63,013 bases of DNA, from contig JNDT01001824.1 of assembly GCA_000697055.1 (NCBI GenBank), forward strand, positions 1 to 63,013, written 5' to 3'. The translations under genes were made by a program, and so were the position numbers. The DNA is from Saksenaea vasiformis B4078. Lineage: Eukaryota > Mucoromycota > Mucoromycetes > Mucorales > Saksenaeaceae. Below the pieces are notes generated by a model. It saw only the letters and a list, made by a program, of their open reading frames with translations. It searched no databases and was not told the DNA's origin. Of the stretch, positions 45,872-57,484 are shown piece after piece. Positions within the stretch are counted from its first letter, which is position 1. Each line of letters begins with the position of its first letter.

Positions 45872-48149
45872 CACCACGTCATGTATCAGGCGTCTCTATA
45901 TGTCAATCAAATAAATTCGTTCATTTGGGGGAGGGGAGGGACTGGGTAGATATCGTCAACTACAGCCATATGTAAAGGAAGAAGCGGTTTATCTGGCGAT
46001 CTGAATCATTCATGGATACGAAGGAAAGAAGAGGTAGACGATTATGCCTTTGCAAGCAGTAACATGGTCCATGTGCTAAGTATGGGTTATCATAGAACGC
46101 AATTTTGCTGGAACATTCATTGCTAACACAAGACTACTGACGACGATAAATACAGTATGGTCGTTAGGCTAAACTAGCCTAGGCCACCACGTGCTCGAAC
46201 TGGTTTGAAGATCTATCACCTCTCATTTGTCAGTATGTACATCCTGGAACGAATGTGCAAACAAATCCAAGGTTAGCTGTAAGAACCAACACACAAAAGG
46301 AAAACAATTGCGACGGCAGCATGTGCAAGCAAGAACACTCGAGCTACAAATGGCGGCGGGAAGACGGTTTTCGACCCAAACTAGTAATCACTCACAAAGA
46401 ACAGCGGAATCTTTTACTCACCTTCATCGAAAGATATCCTACCGACCCGCCGGACAAAGAGGATCATGTCTACCACACGTTGTACAAATCACAAATCTGC
46501 AGAAATTACTAGACCTAGCGGCACAAGCGTAACCTAGCCTTTAATGGGAGCCATACAAAGTGTGTTACGTATCATCTGGTCAATGCCAAAAGATCGCAAC
46601 CCAACGTCTGCTCTCTTTTTACATAAAACAGCAGACGTTGCACAGTTAGCTAATCATTCTTCCGACAACAGGAGACAACAGAAGCTGTGGTCAATTCTAT
46701 TTGCATGGTGTCTTCCCTTAAAACGCTCGCGATCGTAATCGCGTACGCTCGGCGCGTTTGGCATGTGGCTGTAGCGTCTATTACTCTGTGCAGCATGTAG
46801 TGCATTTGGTCGCAATCCCAAAAATAGAACGCGTAGGCTGTGTAATGATTTCTAATAGGACAGGTCTTCAATGTGTTGATCGTTCAGGTAGTCATCACCG
46901 TGTAATTACCTATCGAAAGAGACTGTATCTATTCCAAGTCATATGGACCAGACATGAACACACATGTAAACAAAAGGAGCTCCGATTATTGAGCGTTCGT
47001 GCAGAGCAGAGAGAACGGGTACGTAACTCTATAGTTTATTCCAGGTTTTTCAGGGCTTGCGAATGGCGCGTATATTTTAACGGCTGTCATAACCCAAGAT
47101 AACTCACAATCTCCTACCAGTTCTTAGATAATGCGACCCTGTTCACCGCTCGTTTATCAAGATAGACGAGGAACCGTGCTATGGGAAGCAGAAAGAGTTT
47201 GGAGGAATGGCTTCCTGCTAACTATCTCGATATGTCTCGGAACACAATGCGCAGCATCATAGTACTCTCTACACAATCGATCAGAAAGTTTCTAATTAAT
47301 TTGTCACTGTGACAAAGAAAGAAACTCTAGTGAAACAAGAAAACTTTCGTACATTCTACTTCTAAAACAGTTGGAAGCAAATAGGAGCTTGGGTACTGGG
47401 ATCTCTAGCTTCGTTTCACTTTTCTAGATGAACCACCTATTACCTTCTGTGCAGAATTTGGCCAGGGGGCGAGAGAGAAAATTCTTCACACTTCCATAGT
47501 CTTACTCTAATCAGCATAACTGAAGGGTGGTTGTATAGTAAATGAAGAACCATTAAATTTATGCAAATGACTATGCCCCATCAGGAAATTATGGTTTTGC
47601 TCGACAACGTGCATTGACGCCGCGCCTTTCTAGTTCCACCTGTACACAAAAGATTATTTCAGTGGCTGTGTGCGCTATATCCTGTCATAGTCGGTAACAC
47701 CGTGAACTTGTTTTTTTTCTGAAATACAATTCCGCTAACAAAGATCAAGCACAAATCGCACCTTGGACGATCTGAAGAAACACACCTCTTTTACATTTTA
47801 TCAGCCTTGCATTTGATAGGTTGAAAAGAAAATAAGGTGTCCAGGTGATTGCATCTTTCTGGATTACATTCCCACAAGCTTTTTTCTTATAAAGACACTT
47901 AAAATATGAACTCCTTACAAGCTATTCTATTTTCAAGCAATTTTGGGTTGTACAAAGTTTGCTTCATATCGAGCGCGGCGCATAGACTGAGACAAAATGC
48001 TTTGTATTAGAAGGACCAGGGGAATTCGCAAGGGGTTTAGAGCTGTGCAACGAATGACATATCCGAAAGAAGAAAAACAGGAGAGAAAGGAGCAGGTACA
48101 CCGAAGATTGTCCGAGATCCTGTACATTCTATTGAAGTAGCAGTTTCTC
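45872..48149. other. 2.3-kb spacer, only short frames
   Basis: No supported gene. A plus-strand frame at 46255-46512 (PKLVITHKEQRNLLLTF, ERYPTDPPDKEDH) has protein-like composition and might be an exon of a decayed gene. The 46650-47100 frames on both strands are not supported. Confidence 0.35.
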
Positions 48150-48157
48150 TATAAAAG
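48150..48157 (+). promoter_or_regulatory. TATA box of the GH25 lysozyme gene
   Basis: TATAAAAG, 47 bp upstream of the ATG at 48205, with a pyrimidine tract between. Confidence 0.6.
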
Positions 48158-48204
48158 CCGACAATTTTTTTTGCCCTTCTTTGAATCGTTAACACGGCAA
48201 GACC

Positions 48205-49079
48205 ATGATCTTCCAATCTCTGTTGGCTCTACTTCTTGTTGGCTTTACTGCCGTTATGGCTGCTACCGGCGTAGATGTCTCCGCCTTGACGAGCACCAGC
48301 GCGTTCCAATGTGCCAAGAATCTTGGTTATAGCCATGCCATTGTTCGATGCTACTTTGAAGCCTACGGTGCCAATCCTGTAAGCTTCAATGAGAGATCAT
48401 GCTAGACACTGACGTTCGGGCTATTAGGGAGGTGCTATTGATGGCAACTGTCAAAAGAACTATGACAACGCTAGAGCTGCCGGTCTCCCTGTTGATCTTT
48501 ACATGTTCCCTTGTACTGGCCGATCCACTTGCAAGTCCCCCGCAAGACAGGTCCAGGAAATTATCGACTATGTGGGCGCACGCCATATGACCGTCGGTAG
48601 ATTGTGGCTTGACGTTGAAGTCGATCCAAGCGCAAACAACTGGCCTAGCGCTTCTGCAGCAAGAAGCAGTATGTTACTCTCCGAACCAAAACAACGCGCA
48701 CTCACATTGTTCGTTTAGCACTTGTGCAATTCAAGGACAAACTGAACAGCAGCGGCTGGAAGTGGGGAGTCTATTCTTCGTACTCACAATGGGAAAGAAT
48801 CACTGGTAGCAGAAGCTGGGTACTGGATACCTCTGTTCCTGTTTGGTATTCGGTAAGTTATAGTTTATATCACGTAGTACCTGTGCCAATGATATGGATA
48901 GCACTATGACGAGAGATTGACTTTCTCTGATTACACACCGTTCGGTGGATGGGCGCATCCCACCATCAAGGTAAATAACCTTGAGGGGCATTTTGTTCTT
49001 TCTAACGTACTGTACATAGCAATACGCTGGAAGTGCTTCTTTCTGCGGTACCAGCTTCGATAAGAATTATTACGGCTAA
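48205..49079 (+). CDS. Secreted GH25 (Chalaropsis-type) lysozyme
   Basis: Five exons: 48205-48378, 48428-48668, 48719-48852, 48902-48970 and 49020-49079. All introns are 47-50 nt and phase-compatible. A signal peptide of about 19 residues (ends VMAATG) precedes VDVSALTSTSAFQC. The catalytic Asp-x-Glu is in LWLDVEVDP and other GH25 landmarks include GLPVDLYMFPC, KWGVYSSYSQW and PVWYS. The last exon gives YAGSASFCGTSFDKNYYG and TAA. The mature enzyme, about 205 residues, should cut the peptidoglycan backbone outside the cell, in defence against or feeding on bacteria. A horizontal origin of this family in fungi is plausible but not shown here. Confidence 0.93.
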
Positions 49080-49575
49080 ACGATTACGAGTTTAAAAACA
49101 AGCATAAAATAAAAAAAAATTGCGCAACTGCTCTTTGCTAGATAACTGATTGGAATAACCACGTTTTTACTGGATTGGACCTCCGTACTTTCGGGACATG
49201 TGATATGAATTAGACAACCACCCTTTTCCCGATCATCGCCGATGAACGAAGCACAAAATACCCGGGATACCCGGGTTGTATATTTCATATCATTGAATCA
49301 CGCTAACAGTACTGTTTTTTCAAAAAATAAAGTTGCATCTTGCAAATCTGCTTGGCGGAATTGAGAAGCTAAGCTTGACGCTAATGGATGATGTGAGCTG
49401 CCGTATTGCAATTGTTTGAATTGACGCATCCACGAACCTGTTTAGACCTTCAACAGCGCAATACCCAGTCCCTCGCCAAGCTCATGCAAGACGCGTGAAT
49501 AACTTGGTTGGTGAGTATGAAAGGAAACAGCGTAGGAGGTTCAATAGTGCTTACCAAGTACCGGGCGTGGAAGCC
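49080..49575. other. Spacer downstream of lysozyme and of the XPG-Fanzor gene
   Basis: Contains a tandem CCCGGG pair (acccgggatacccgggt, 49260-49276). Fanzor and TnpB guide RNAs usually come from the 3' side of the gene, so a guide RNA for the neighbouring nuclease could lie at about 49300-49830, but I cannot identify it from sequence. Confidence 0.3.
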
Positions 49576-49833
49576 CTATCCACTTGGCTCGTGGATCCTT
49601 TTTTGTCTTTTCTGTTGTAGCCTTGCTGATCGTCTTAGTGGTTCTTGTGACGATTCTGCTTCCTGTGCTTGTTGAAAAATGCTTTGCTGAGACAAGGGTG
49701 GTTCAACCATGGTCTGAACTTCGCTGGCTGTCACTGTGGTTTCTTCTTCGCTTCCTTCTTCCTGACGTCTTGTCGGCCGGATGAACCAACGCGGACGTTG
49801 CTGAAACTGCAACATGTATTGGGCGATAGTCGC
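49576..49833 (-). other. In-frame coding-like tail after the nuclease stop
   Basis: After the TAG that follows HRDGNAADN, the same frame stays open for about 85 more codons, with protein-like sequence (QQRPRWFIRPTRRQEE, EPLRRSARLQQKRQKR). Fanzor and TnpB proteins normally continue past this motif. The TAG may be a recent nonsense change (CAG or TGG to TAG), or the true end. Confidence 0.5.
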
Positions 49834-52800
49834 CTAGTTGTCCGCTGCATTGCCATCCCGGTGGAACGCTCGATTACAACTCTGACAACAGACTACTCTC
49901 ATCACCTTTTCAAGGCCACCTTCTAATCGAGCTTCATCTTGCACTGGTACCATGGGTGGTCGCCGGAGGAACCTGACATGCTGCTCGCTGCCTCGCTTAG
50001 AACAGTAGCAACATACTTTCGAGGTTTGGTACTCATCAACTCTTGTACAGATATCAATATTATTGTTTTCACGACCGCGACTACGTTGCTTTATTTTCCG
50101 ATACAGTGCGTTGGCAATCTTGTGATCCATGGGTGCTAGGTCTCCTCTTCTTGATCTTTTGCTCATTCCATCTAGGCCAAAAGCGTATACAAGAGGGCGA
50201 GACTCCCCACATACTCGGTCAGGATGTAATTCCCTACTCATGGTAAAGGTACGATTCGCTTGGTTCAGGATTAGATAGCAGGCTTTGTCCAGACACGATC
50301 TTCGTGAGATAGCATTATCCCAGTTTTTTCGCCGTACAGATCGGTTCGAGTAGAAGTTCCACAGCTGAAGACCGTTGTTATTCTCCTTGAGTTTTCGGAG
50401 GTATTCTTGATATCTGCTATAGGTACTTCTGCTCGATCCTTCGCTCAAACCAGTTTCAATGTCGCCAATGTTACTGACGTCCTTACGAGTTTCCAGCCAG
50501 TCCCGGTTTGGGATGCTCCTTCCATAGAGATAACCGCGCTTGATCACTAGTTGGGAGCTTTCCACTCCCGGTTGCGTTGTCTTAAAAACACTCGCAGCCG
50601 CACACACCTCTCCAAAATCAAGTCCTATGACACCATCGTAATGCCGAAGAAAATTGGACTAATCAGCAGATGAGTCAGGCTCCCAGATTTCTTTCAACGT
50701 TTCTCTTGTAGTCCTTCTCAGCTCGGTTAAATACTTGCAAGTGCTATTTCCGTACCGTCCTCTCAGCCAGTCGTTGTATATACAATACAAGGGATCCCAT
50801 CTGTCCGAAACACTCTGCGCCTTGAAAAACGAAGCTTGTTGTCATTCTCTGGTATGCGCTGGTCTAACCATTGCATATACCCCCGATTTTTGATATCGAC
50901 ATCGCCATCTCTTCTTATTGTAGCTTGCTGACGAATATCGAAAAGGACGTGGAATGGATCGCTGGTGTCAATATTTTTGAGTCTTGTGCATGCATTCTTT
51001 AGATCATTTATCTCTACAGCTGTGATATAAGTGAATTTGCCCAACTACGTATGATAATAGTTCCGACTCACCTCTGGTCAACGCAGCAGCTTGTTCTGCA
51101 GTTTGGGCGCTTGCTAGTTGCTCCTCTACTTGCTGGATTATGGGTTGAGCCAAATTCTCGATACTCTTGAGCAAAGTTTTTGCAAATGAGATATTAAAAG
51201 GGACAGCTATCTGATGGTGCGCTTGAAGTGGGCACAACACGAAAGACTGAAAACCTCCACCACGTCTTTCCAGAAAATGATACAGGAACGGGATCAATTT
51301 CGCACCTTTTGCTTTGGCAAATTTGCCCTTATAACCTCTATGGAACACATCGTCCTCATCATCCTCGCTGTCTTCGCCGTTTTCATCCATCTCGCTTCTT
51401 CTCCGCTTCCCAGTAGTAGAAGGGCCGGTCTCACCAAGACATTCAAACAGATTTACGTCAGATACCCGGATACCCTTTACTTCGAGACCACGCTCAATGT
51501 CAATGAAGGATTCGATCTGTTCCTGAACATCATGTCCTAAGCCAGCAAGTATATTGCCGGATGCTTGACCTTCTTGTTCTTGTTCCTCGGGATCATCAAC
51601 ATCTCCCGGGTCGGCATCAGCTTCGCTTAGGTCAAGTGACATTCCCCAGATTCTTTGAAATAACGCTGCTATAAGCTTATTTCTGTTTTTCGGCCATCCT
51701 GGTGGTACAGTCGCGTTGTTTTCGACCTCAAGTCTGCACTTTGCTTCATCAAATGGCTCCGTGGAGTTTTTGTAGAGACGCACCATGTTCGTTATAAACC
51801 TGTCGACTTGAGTGCGAACGGTAGCATCACCAATGTAGTGAAACCCTTGTCTTGATGCTTCCTGCAGAGCTGAAGGCAGTATTCTATGACGAACAGAACT
51901 GACAATATCTTGGATAAATGTATCAAATATCGCCTCATTTGGGACAGGCCATCCAAGTGGTACTTGAGCCAATTCCTTGAGACGCGACCGAATATATTCG
52001 CAGTAACGATCTTTGAAATTGTAAACAATGTTTCGGCGAAAGTCGATACTGCATCCATTTGCAATTTCGGTGATCATTTCATCCATATACATCGAAGTCG
52101 GTGCCATGCACATCTCGGTCAGGCAGTCCTTATACCATATTTTTCTTGCCTGCAGGAGAATATTTCGCTCCAGATTATGTTTTAACATCGAGGACAGAGA
52201 GGAGAAAGCAATATCCGTCGCAAAGGCCTTGAAAAGGTCTGTTTGATTATCATTTCCTTCCAGTAGGGAGCCGCTTGTCTCCAAAATGCCCGAGTTTGTT
52301 GTAAAGACAGCTGCCTCGGCTGCCTGTCGTGTTGGAAGGCCTGATCCACGTCCTGTCATTGGTGTATATTTTGTTGCGCAATAAAGGATATGTCTCCATA
52401 TATCCTGAGCCCCACGCTTGCCATTTCGGAAGAACAGATTATAGAATGCCAACATGACATTGTTATCCAAGTTGTACGCTTCGCGTATGGCAATATTGGC
52501 GATGTGATAGCCGACAAAACGAACATAAGACATATCGTTGACGATCTTGCCAATAACCTTGTTAATAAGCGATGCCTCAGCTATTCCTTCAGCTTCGTCT
52601 CTATCGTTTTTCCTTGCTCTATTAACAGCAGCAGCTAGTATAGAGGAATAAAGTCCAGCGTCCGCCGTAGCAGTATATCGGGAACTTTGATGAAATGAAA
52701 CACGCTTGCCAGTGCCGGGATTCGTATAAGAAACTCTTTCTGGGAAAGTATCCTTGATTTCACCGCTTGCAGTATCCTTGATGAATTGTATCTGGCGCTT

Positions 52801-54278
52801 TGATGCTCCTACGGCCCGTCTAGACCTGCTCTTTTTCGAGCTCCTGCTCTGTGTTCCGCTGCTAGTAGAAGAGGCCGTATCTTTACGGCCAAGAGGTCCG
52901 AAGTATTCCTCTTCCATCACTTCCTGGTCAAGCTCGGGTGACGGTGTGAGAAAACCTGTAACGACTTCCGTAGTCAGGATTCTGGTTTGATCGCTGTGGA
53001 GGTGCTCTCACAGCGGGATGAGCGAGATCTTCCAAAATATGTGAGTCTGCGCCTTCTAGAGGGAGACGACCATAATGAAATGGACCTTGGGAATGGATTC
53101 CGGAAACATATGGACGGCAAAACTGGTAGAGTGCAACGTTAAATCTGTGCATTTGAAAGTCTGACAGAGAAGCGCCGATATTATTCATCAACGCCAGTAG
53201 GAGGCTGTCGGCGTGAGTAAATGGCTGGAGCTCTTCAAGTGCTGCCGTGACCCTTTTGAACGATTTGCCGCGCAGGTTGTTGGCATAATCGTTTCCGCAA
53301 GCAGCCGCCAAAGCGACAAAACGGATCTCAGCCTATGATCCAATGTATCAGTAAACACGATTTCAAATGTAGCGATCGAGGACCTACATTTATAGCTTGG
53401 TCGTTCGCTATTGCAGTTGATAGCCCCATGAAAACAGTCAAAAGGGACCGTTTAGTTGTCACTTGTCCGTTGTATCGCTGAGGGCTCTGCTGCCAGTTCA
53501 TCTTTTTATTCGCTAGAATGCATAAGCAATATCAATTAGCATATATGTGCTAAAGAGAGTAGTGGATTTGCTTTGCAACTTACAGGAACATCCAGAGCGC
53601 CCTGGTAGGCAAACAAGTCACCATCTCGGGACAATATGGCAGGACGGACACCTTCTCCGACAGTGTTGCATAAATACACAATTTCTGGATCAGCTTCGAA
53701 TGTAGCCTGGTGTATGAATACGGTAGACTCTTCGTTAGCAAAATCACTGGTGTAACGTCGAGTGTCTTGGCGATTATCCAGCTGCTGGATGACCGCATTC
53801 TTGATAGCAGGTGTAAAGCTGACCCACTGCCTGGCATATTTATCACGGAGACGAAGCTTTGCCACATTATATATTCGACTCAAGCTTCCGCTTAGTCTTT
53901 GTGCCTTCTTAAAAGCTAGATTTCTCTTGGCTTGTCTTGCAGCATGAGTAGCGCTCTTGGCTTGCAACCGGGCACCATCGAAGACCAGACAAATCTTGGT
54001 GATTCCACTTTCGTTGGCAAAAGAATTTAGTTCGCTCATTGCACGTACAACGAAGCGTCTGGTGGCGTCAGCGTAGGTTCCTGTTGCTGGCCTGATTCTC
54101 GCGTGGTCCTGGTGACACGCAAGAATTCGGCAGCGTGGTCTTGAAGGAGCCAAAAGAAATCGCAGCAAAAATCGATATATACGATTCTGATCTGTTGCTG
54201 CCGGAGATGATCAGGTATATGACACACACTCGTTGCTCCTGATTGCTTCAGAAACGCATGGATTCCTTTCAGACCCAT
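49834..54278 (-). CDS. Fused XPG/FEN-type nuclease and Fanzor (TnpB-like) RuvC nuclease
   Basis: Seven exons join in frame: 54278-54119, 54080-53584, 53501-53388, 53332-53012, 52923-51072, 51019-50784 and 50658-49834, giving about 1,334 residues. N-terminus: MGLKGIHAFLKQSG (XPG start), acidic pairs in YIDFCCDFF, FDGARLQAKS, FEADPEIVYLC, ILSRDGDLFAYQG, and the helix-hairpin-helix AAACGNDYANNLRG. All are XPG/FEN landmarks. The middle has a basic, nuclear-signal-like KKSRSRR. C-terminus: FRTDGIPC; VIGLDFGEVCAAAS with the RuvC-I Asp (about residue 1074); VDEYQTSKVCCYC and VCCQSC, a zinc finger with the Glu of VDE; and HRDGNAADN with the RuvC-III Asp. The 88-nt intron between exons 4 and 5 (GTGAGA..CCAG) fuses the two halves. 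Without it the XPG stop and the Fanzor ATG would be 10 nt apart. Exon 1/2 uses a 38-nt intron and the exon 3 acceptor is ambiguous. Confidence 0.78.
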
Positions 54279-55679
54279 GAAGCTAGCAAAAAGAGGAATC
54301 AATATATATAATAAGCAGCTGTACGCATTGTACTCACAACCGGTACGGGTAGTAAGCAGTTCGGAATACAGATGTGTCCTTGTACGTTTTGGTTATTTCA
54401 TCACCCACTCATACCGCCAGAATATACTCACTAAAACGTTTAAATATGAAGTTGTAGTTGTTAAAAGTTGTTGTCTGAAAATATGTCAAAGAACTGATTT
54501 GGAGAAAGTAAAGGTAAGAAGAGTTGAAAGAGAAACGGCAGGACGTTTGCCTACTTTGTAGGCATGATCCTGTTAGATAACCTTTGACAATGAATTCCAA
54601 AAAGGAAATGGAAGTCAAAATGTTGTGGAACTTAAGATTTCATTATAACACTATACTCAACTGAACAACGTGTATTCTACTTGTAAAAAACTTGCGACTA
54701 TTGTTGTTAACGCCTGAATAGCTATCCTAGGGTCTTTCTTATTCAAACAGCCAGAGTTGAATGGTATCTTTGCCGGGCATATCTTTTTTAGGCACGACAA
54801 TTTTTAAAATACCGATGCGTCTTTTTTCTCTTTTCCTTTGTCTGCCATTTTTAGCACGGCTTGTGTTACTACTTTGTCCTGTGGACAAAAATAATTCACA
54901 AGCACCAGATGGCAGTTGGCAGAGAAAATTTGATGGAACCGGAAAGTTGAATGTATAATGTAAGAGGAAAGGAGTACTGTCCCTAGCAATTCACAGCGTC
55001 ATATCGGTGGGAGCCCGAAGTGATAAACTTTAGCATGTGTCATGGACTGACTGCTGCAGGTAGCACTGCATTGTATCAGCTTCAGGATCATCCAGAGAGA
55101 CCCAATTACGAAGGAAGGTTTCTGAAATGGTACCAAACTGTTTTCGAGTTGGTGAGTGATTTATGAAGGACACACAACTTGAAATATAAGTCGACTGCAG
55201 AAAGTCTGTCTATCAATGAATCGGTTGAGAAATCGGTTGATAGTGAGCAACGGACACGCTTATTTTGAGCCATGTATCAAAGGCTAAGAGCAAGTGGATG
55301 ACAAAAGAAGACGGGTTTCGTAGACATACTTTGTCAAGATGGGATTTTGTAGTTAACTTTCTCGCGTTTATCTCTTGTGTTCGATATAGTTATACCTATT
55401 ATAACTAAGTCGGAAATGGGATACCTATTCTATTGAAAAGTGATAAAACAAGGGCATCGTCGTCAAAGATGAGGACAAAAGCGTGACAGTGATAAGGGGG
55501 CGGTGTGAGATGTCAACAGAAGTGCTGTGATGTTGTCAGTTGAGCGCGAACTTTGGAAGGCAAGCCATACTAGCTTTGGCTGTATGTCGCTCCGTATATC
55601 TAGGAAGAGGCCACGATCTTAAATCATCTGATTTCACTCGATATAACCAACGCAGAGTTGCGCACCGAGGACTGCCTTC
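54279..55679. other. Spacer upstream of the XPG-Fanzor gene
   Basis: No gene recognised. It should contain the promoter of the nuclease gene. I looked for terminal inverted repeats matching the other side of the gene and saw none. Confidence 0.35.
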
Positions 55680-56400
55680 CTCTTGCAATGTCTTCTTGTT
55701 TCCGAAAGATGTTCTTGAGGATGTCGTCTCTCGAGAATGTTTCCTCTCAAGTACGTTTCTTATTGAGAACGATTCTTCTTACAGCTAGTCCTTGGGGCTG
55801 GATTTCTTTTAAGATATTTCTTGCGGTATTTCTCTTCATGCGACGTCTTCAAACAATACCTTTTCTTTTGTTAGATTTTCTTGCGAATATATCACGGTGG
55901 ACGTTTTTCGCAATGATTTTCCACAATGTTGTCTTTCCACTCTGTGTGTTGCAATGAAGCCTTTTACATACAACATCCTTGTAGCGCGTCTTCTTGAAAC
56001 GTGTCTTACTGAAATACATTTTCTTGTACAGCATCATCTTTCAATACTTTTTTCTGAGATGCGTACTCTTCCGATGCTATTTCTTTATGATTTCTCTTTA
56101 TGCATACATTTCTTCTTGCACAATTCTTACAATACTTTTTCTTGCCATCCTTCTTTTGTGGGTTCGTTTTTCCTTTTGCCATGAGTTCACATGTGGATGT
56201 GTCTTTGTTTACCACGACCTTGTTTTGCATATGTCCCTTTTTACATTGCCCCTTACAGTGATTTTTTTTTCTTCCACAATGGGTTCTTGCTATGCTATCT
56301 GTTGCAGTCGCCTTATTTCAGCAGTACCTATTTCTTGCACATGGTTTTTTGCGTCACTTTAAATAATGAAATTTTTTAGCGGTACATAGTCTTGTAATGC
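55680..56400 (-). repeat. Degenerate minisatellite, about 30-bp unit
   Basis: About 20 or more diverged units rich in ttttcttgc on the plus strand, at about 30-bp spacing. Examples are near 55880, 55992, 56022, 56114, 56140 and 56332. The minus strand stays largely open and reads as Lys/Asn/Arg-rich units of about 10 residues, so it could be a decayed repetitive protein gene. Confidence 0.55.
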
Positions 56401-56585
56401 CCCTCGTTTCAAATTATATCCTTGCTCTCGAAATCTATCTTGCGATATCCACCTTTGTCATATGGTGCCCGTTTTGTAGTGGATTGCACCGAGGTACATT
56501 TCTCTTTGACGTATCACCTTTCACTGCATCATATTGTACGTTTTATTGTTCAAGCATGTTCATTTTTATCCATTGTATCTTCTGC

Positions 56586-57119
56586 GAGAATTTCGTCGGG
56601 CACTCCCCTCGGGCACTCCTTCTCAAATATTTTAGTTGCTGCTGCAAAAATGTTTACTCAACTAGAAGGCCCTAAAACCGAGCTATTGAAGATGAATACA
56701 TCCTCATTTTGAATACATTTATCAAGAGCTGATATTATCATACTTCTTCAACAGTTTTGGATCATTGGTGTTACAGCTTTCTAATTCCTTCTATGCTCCC
56801 TTGAGCTTCCAGTAGTTCAAACGCTTATATCTCTCTGGCGCTCACAATATCAAATACTCTCATAGCCATGTACCCTGACTCTCCATGTACCTAGTTTATC
56901 TATTGACGTTGCAGCGATTGCTAGTGAGTGTGCGATGATACAGACAGGTAGAAATCCTTTGAGGCTCTCGTTTATTGTGAGTTAAAGGTGGATAGAAACA
57001 GGGTTTTTCTGTACACTGCTCTTAACTAACTGACAGAGTTACAATACACTTGATCATTAAAGACGACAGCTAGAATATTTGAGGAGGAGTGCCCGAGGGG
57101 AGTGCCTGACGAAATTCTC
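56586..57119. mobile_element. MITE-like element with 50-bp inverted repeats
   Basis: Arms 56586-56635 and 57070-57119 are reverse complements at 47 of 50 positions. Each contains two direct gggcactcc copies separated by cctc. The 434 bp between the arms encode no recognised protein. Terminal inverted repeats with a short non-coding centre fit a miniature transposon. No target-site duplication is clear. Confidence 0.65.
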
Positions 57120-57484
57120 ATCTTCTGCAACGTCTTACTCTTAGTGTTTCTCAGGGATTTCTACGACAGCAAAGGATCTTTCTTTTGCTCGGTATAGCAG
57201 CAACGATGTAACTGGCCATCGCTTCATGAAACTGGATTTCAAATAACATTGGAACTGCCGAACCTTATCCAGCATATCTTTTTCTTTCTATACCAAAAAT
57301 CTGGAGACCTTTTCCCCCAGGAGCACGGAGGGTGAAACAGCTAACATGACTTTCATTTCTGAAGGTACGAAATCGATTTTGATTGGCCAGCGACATTAAT
57401 TTTGAATAGTTACGACATTGATTGCTGGGAATACTGTACGTAGTTCCAAAACTATTTTAAATTATGAATGGAGGTTGGATGCTA

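Noticed and set aside
49260..49276. Repeated CCCGGG as a possible attachment site or terminator stem
   Set aside because: Very short, with no second copy on the other side of the nuclease gene.
50659..50783. Frameshift near 50800 and an in-frame TAG at about 50660, first read as signs of a pseudogene
   Set aside because: A 125-nt intron with GTATAT donor, CTGAC branch-like motif and GATTAG acceptor removes both. The TAG is the splice acceptor.
52928..53311. Apparent frameshift and stop inside the XPG-Fanzor gene
   Set aside because: An 88-nt intron with GTGAGA donor and CCAG acceptor joins the frames exactly in phase.
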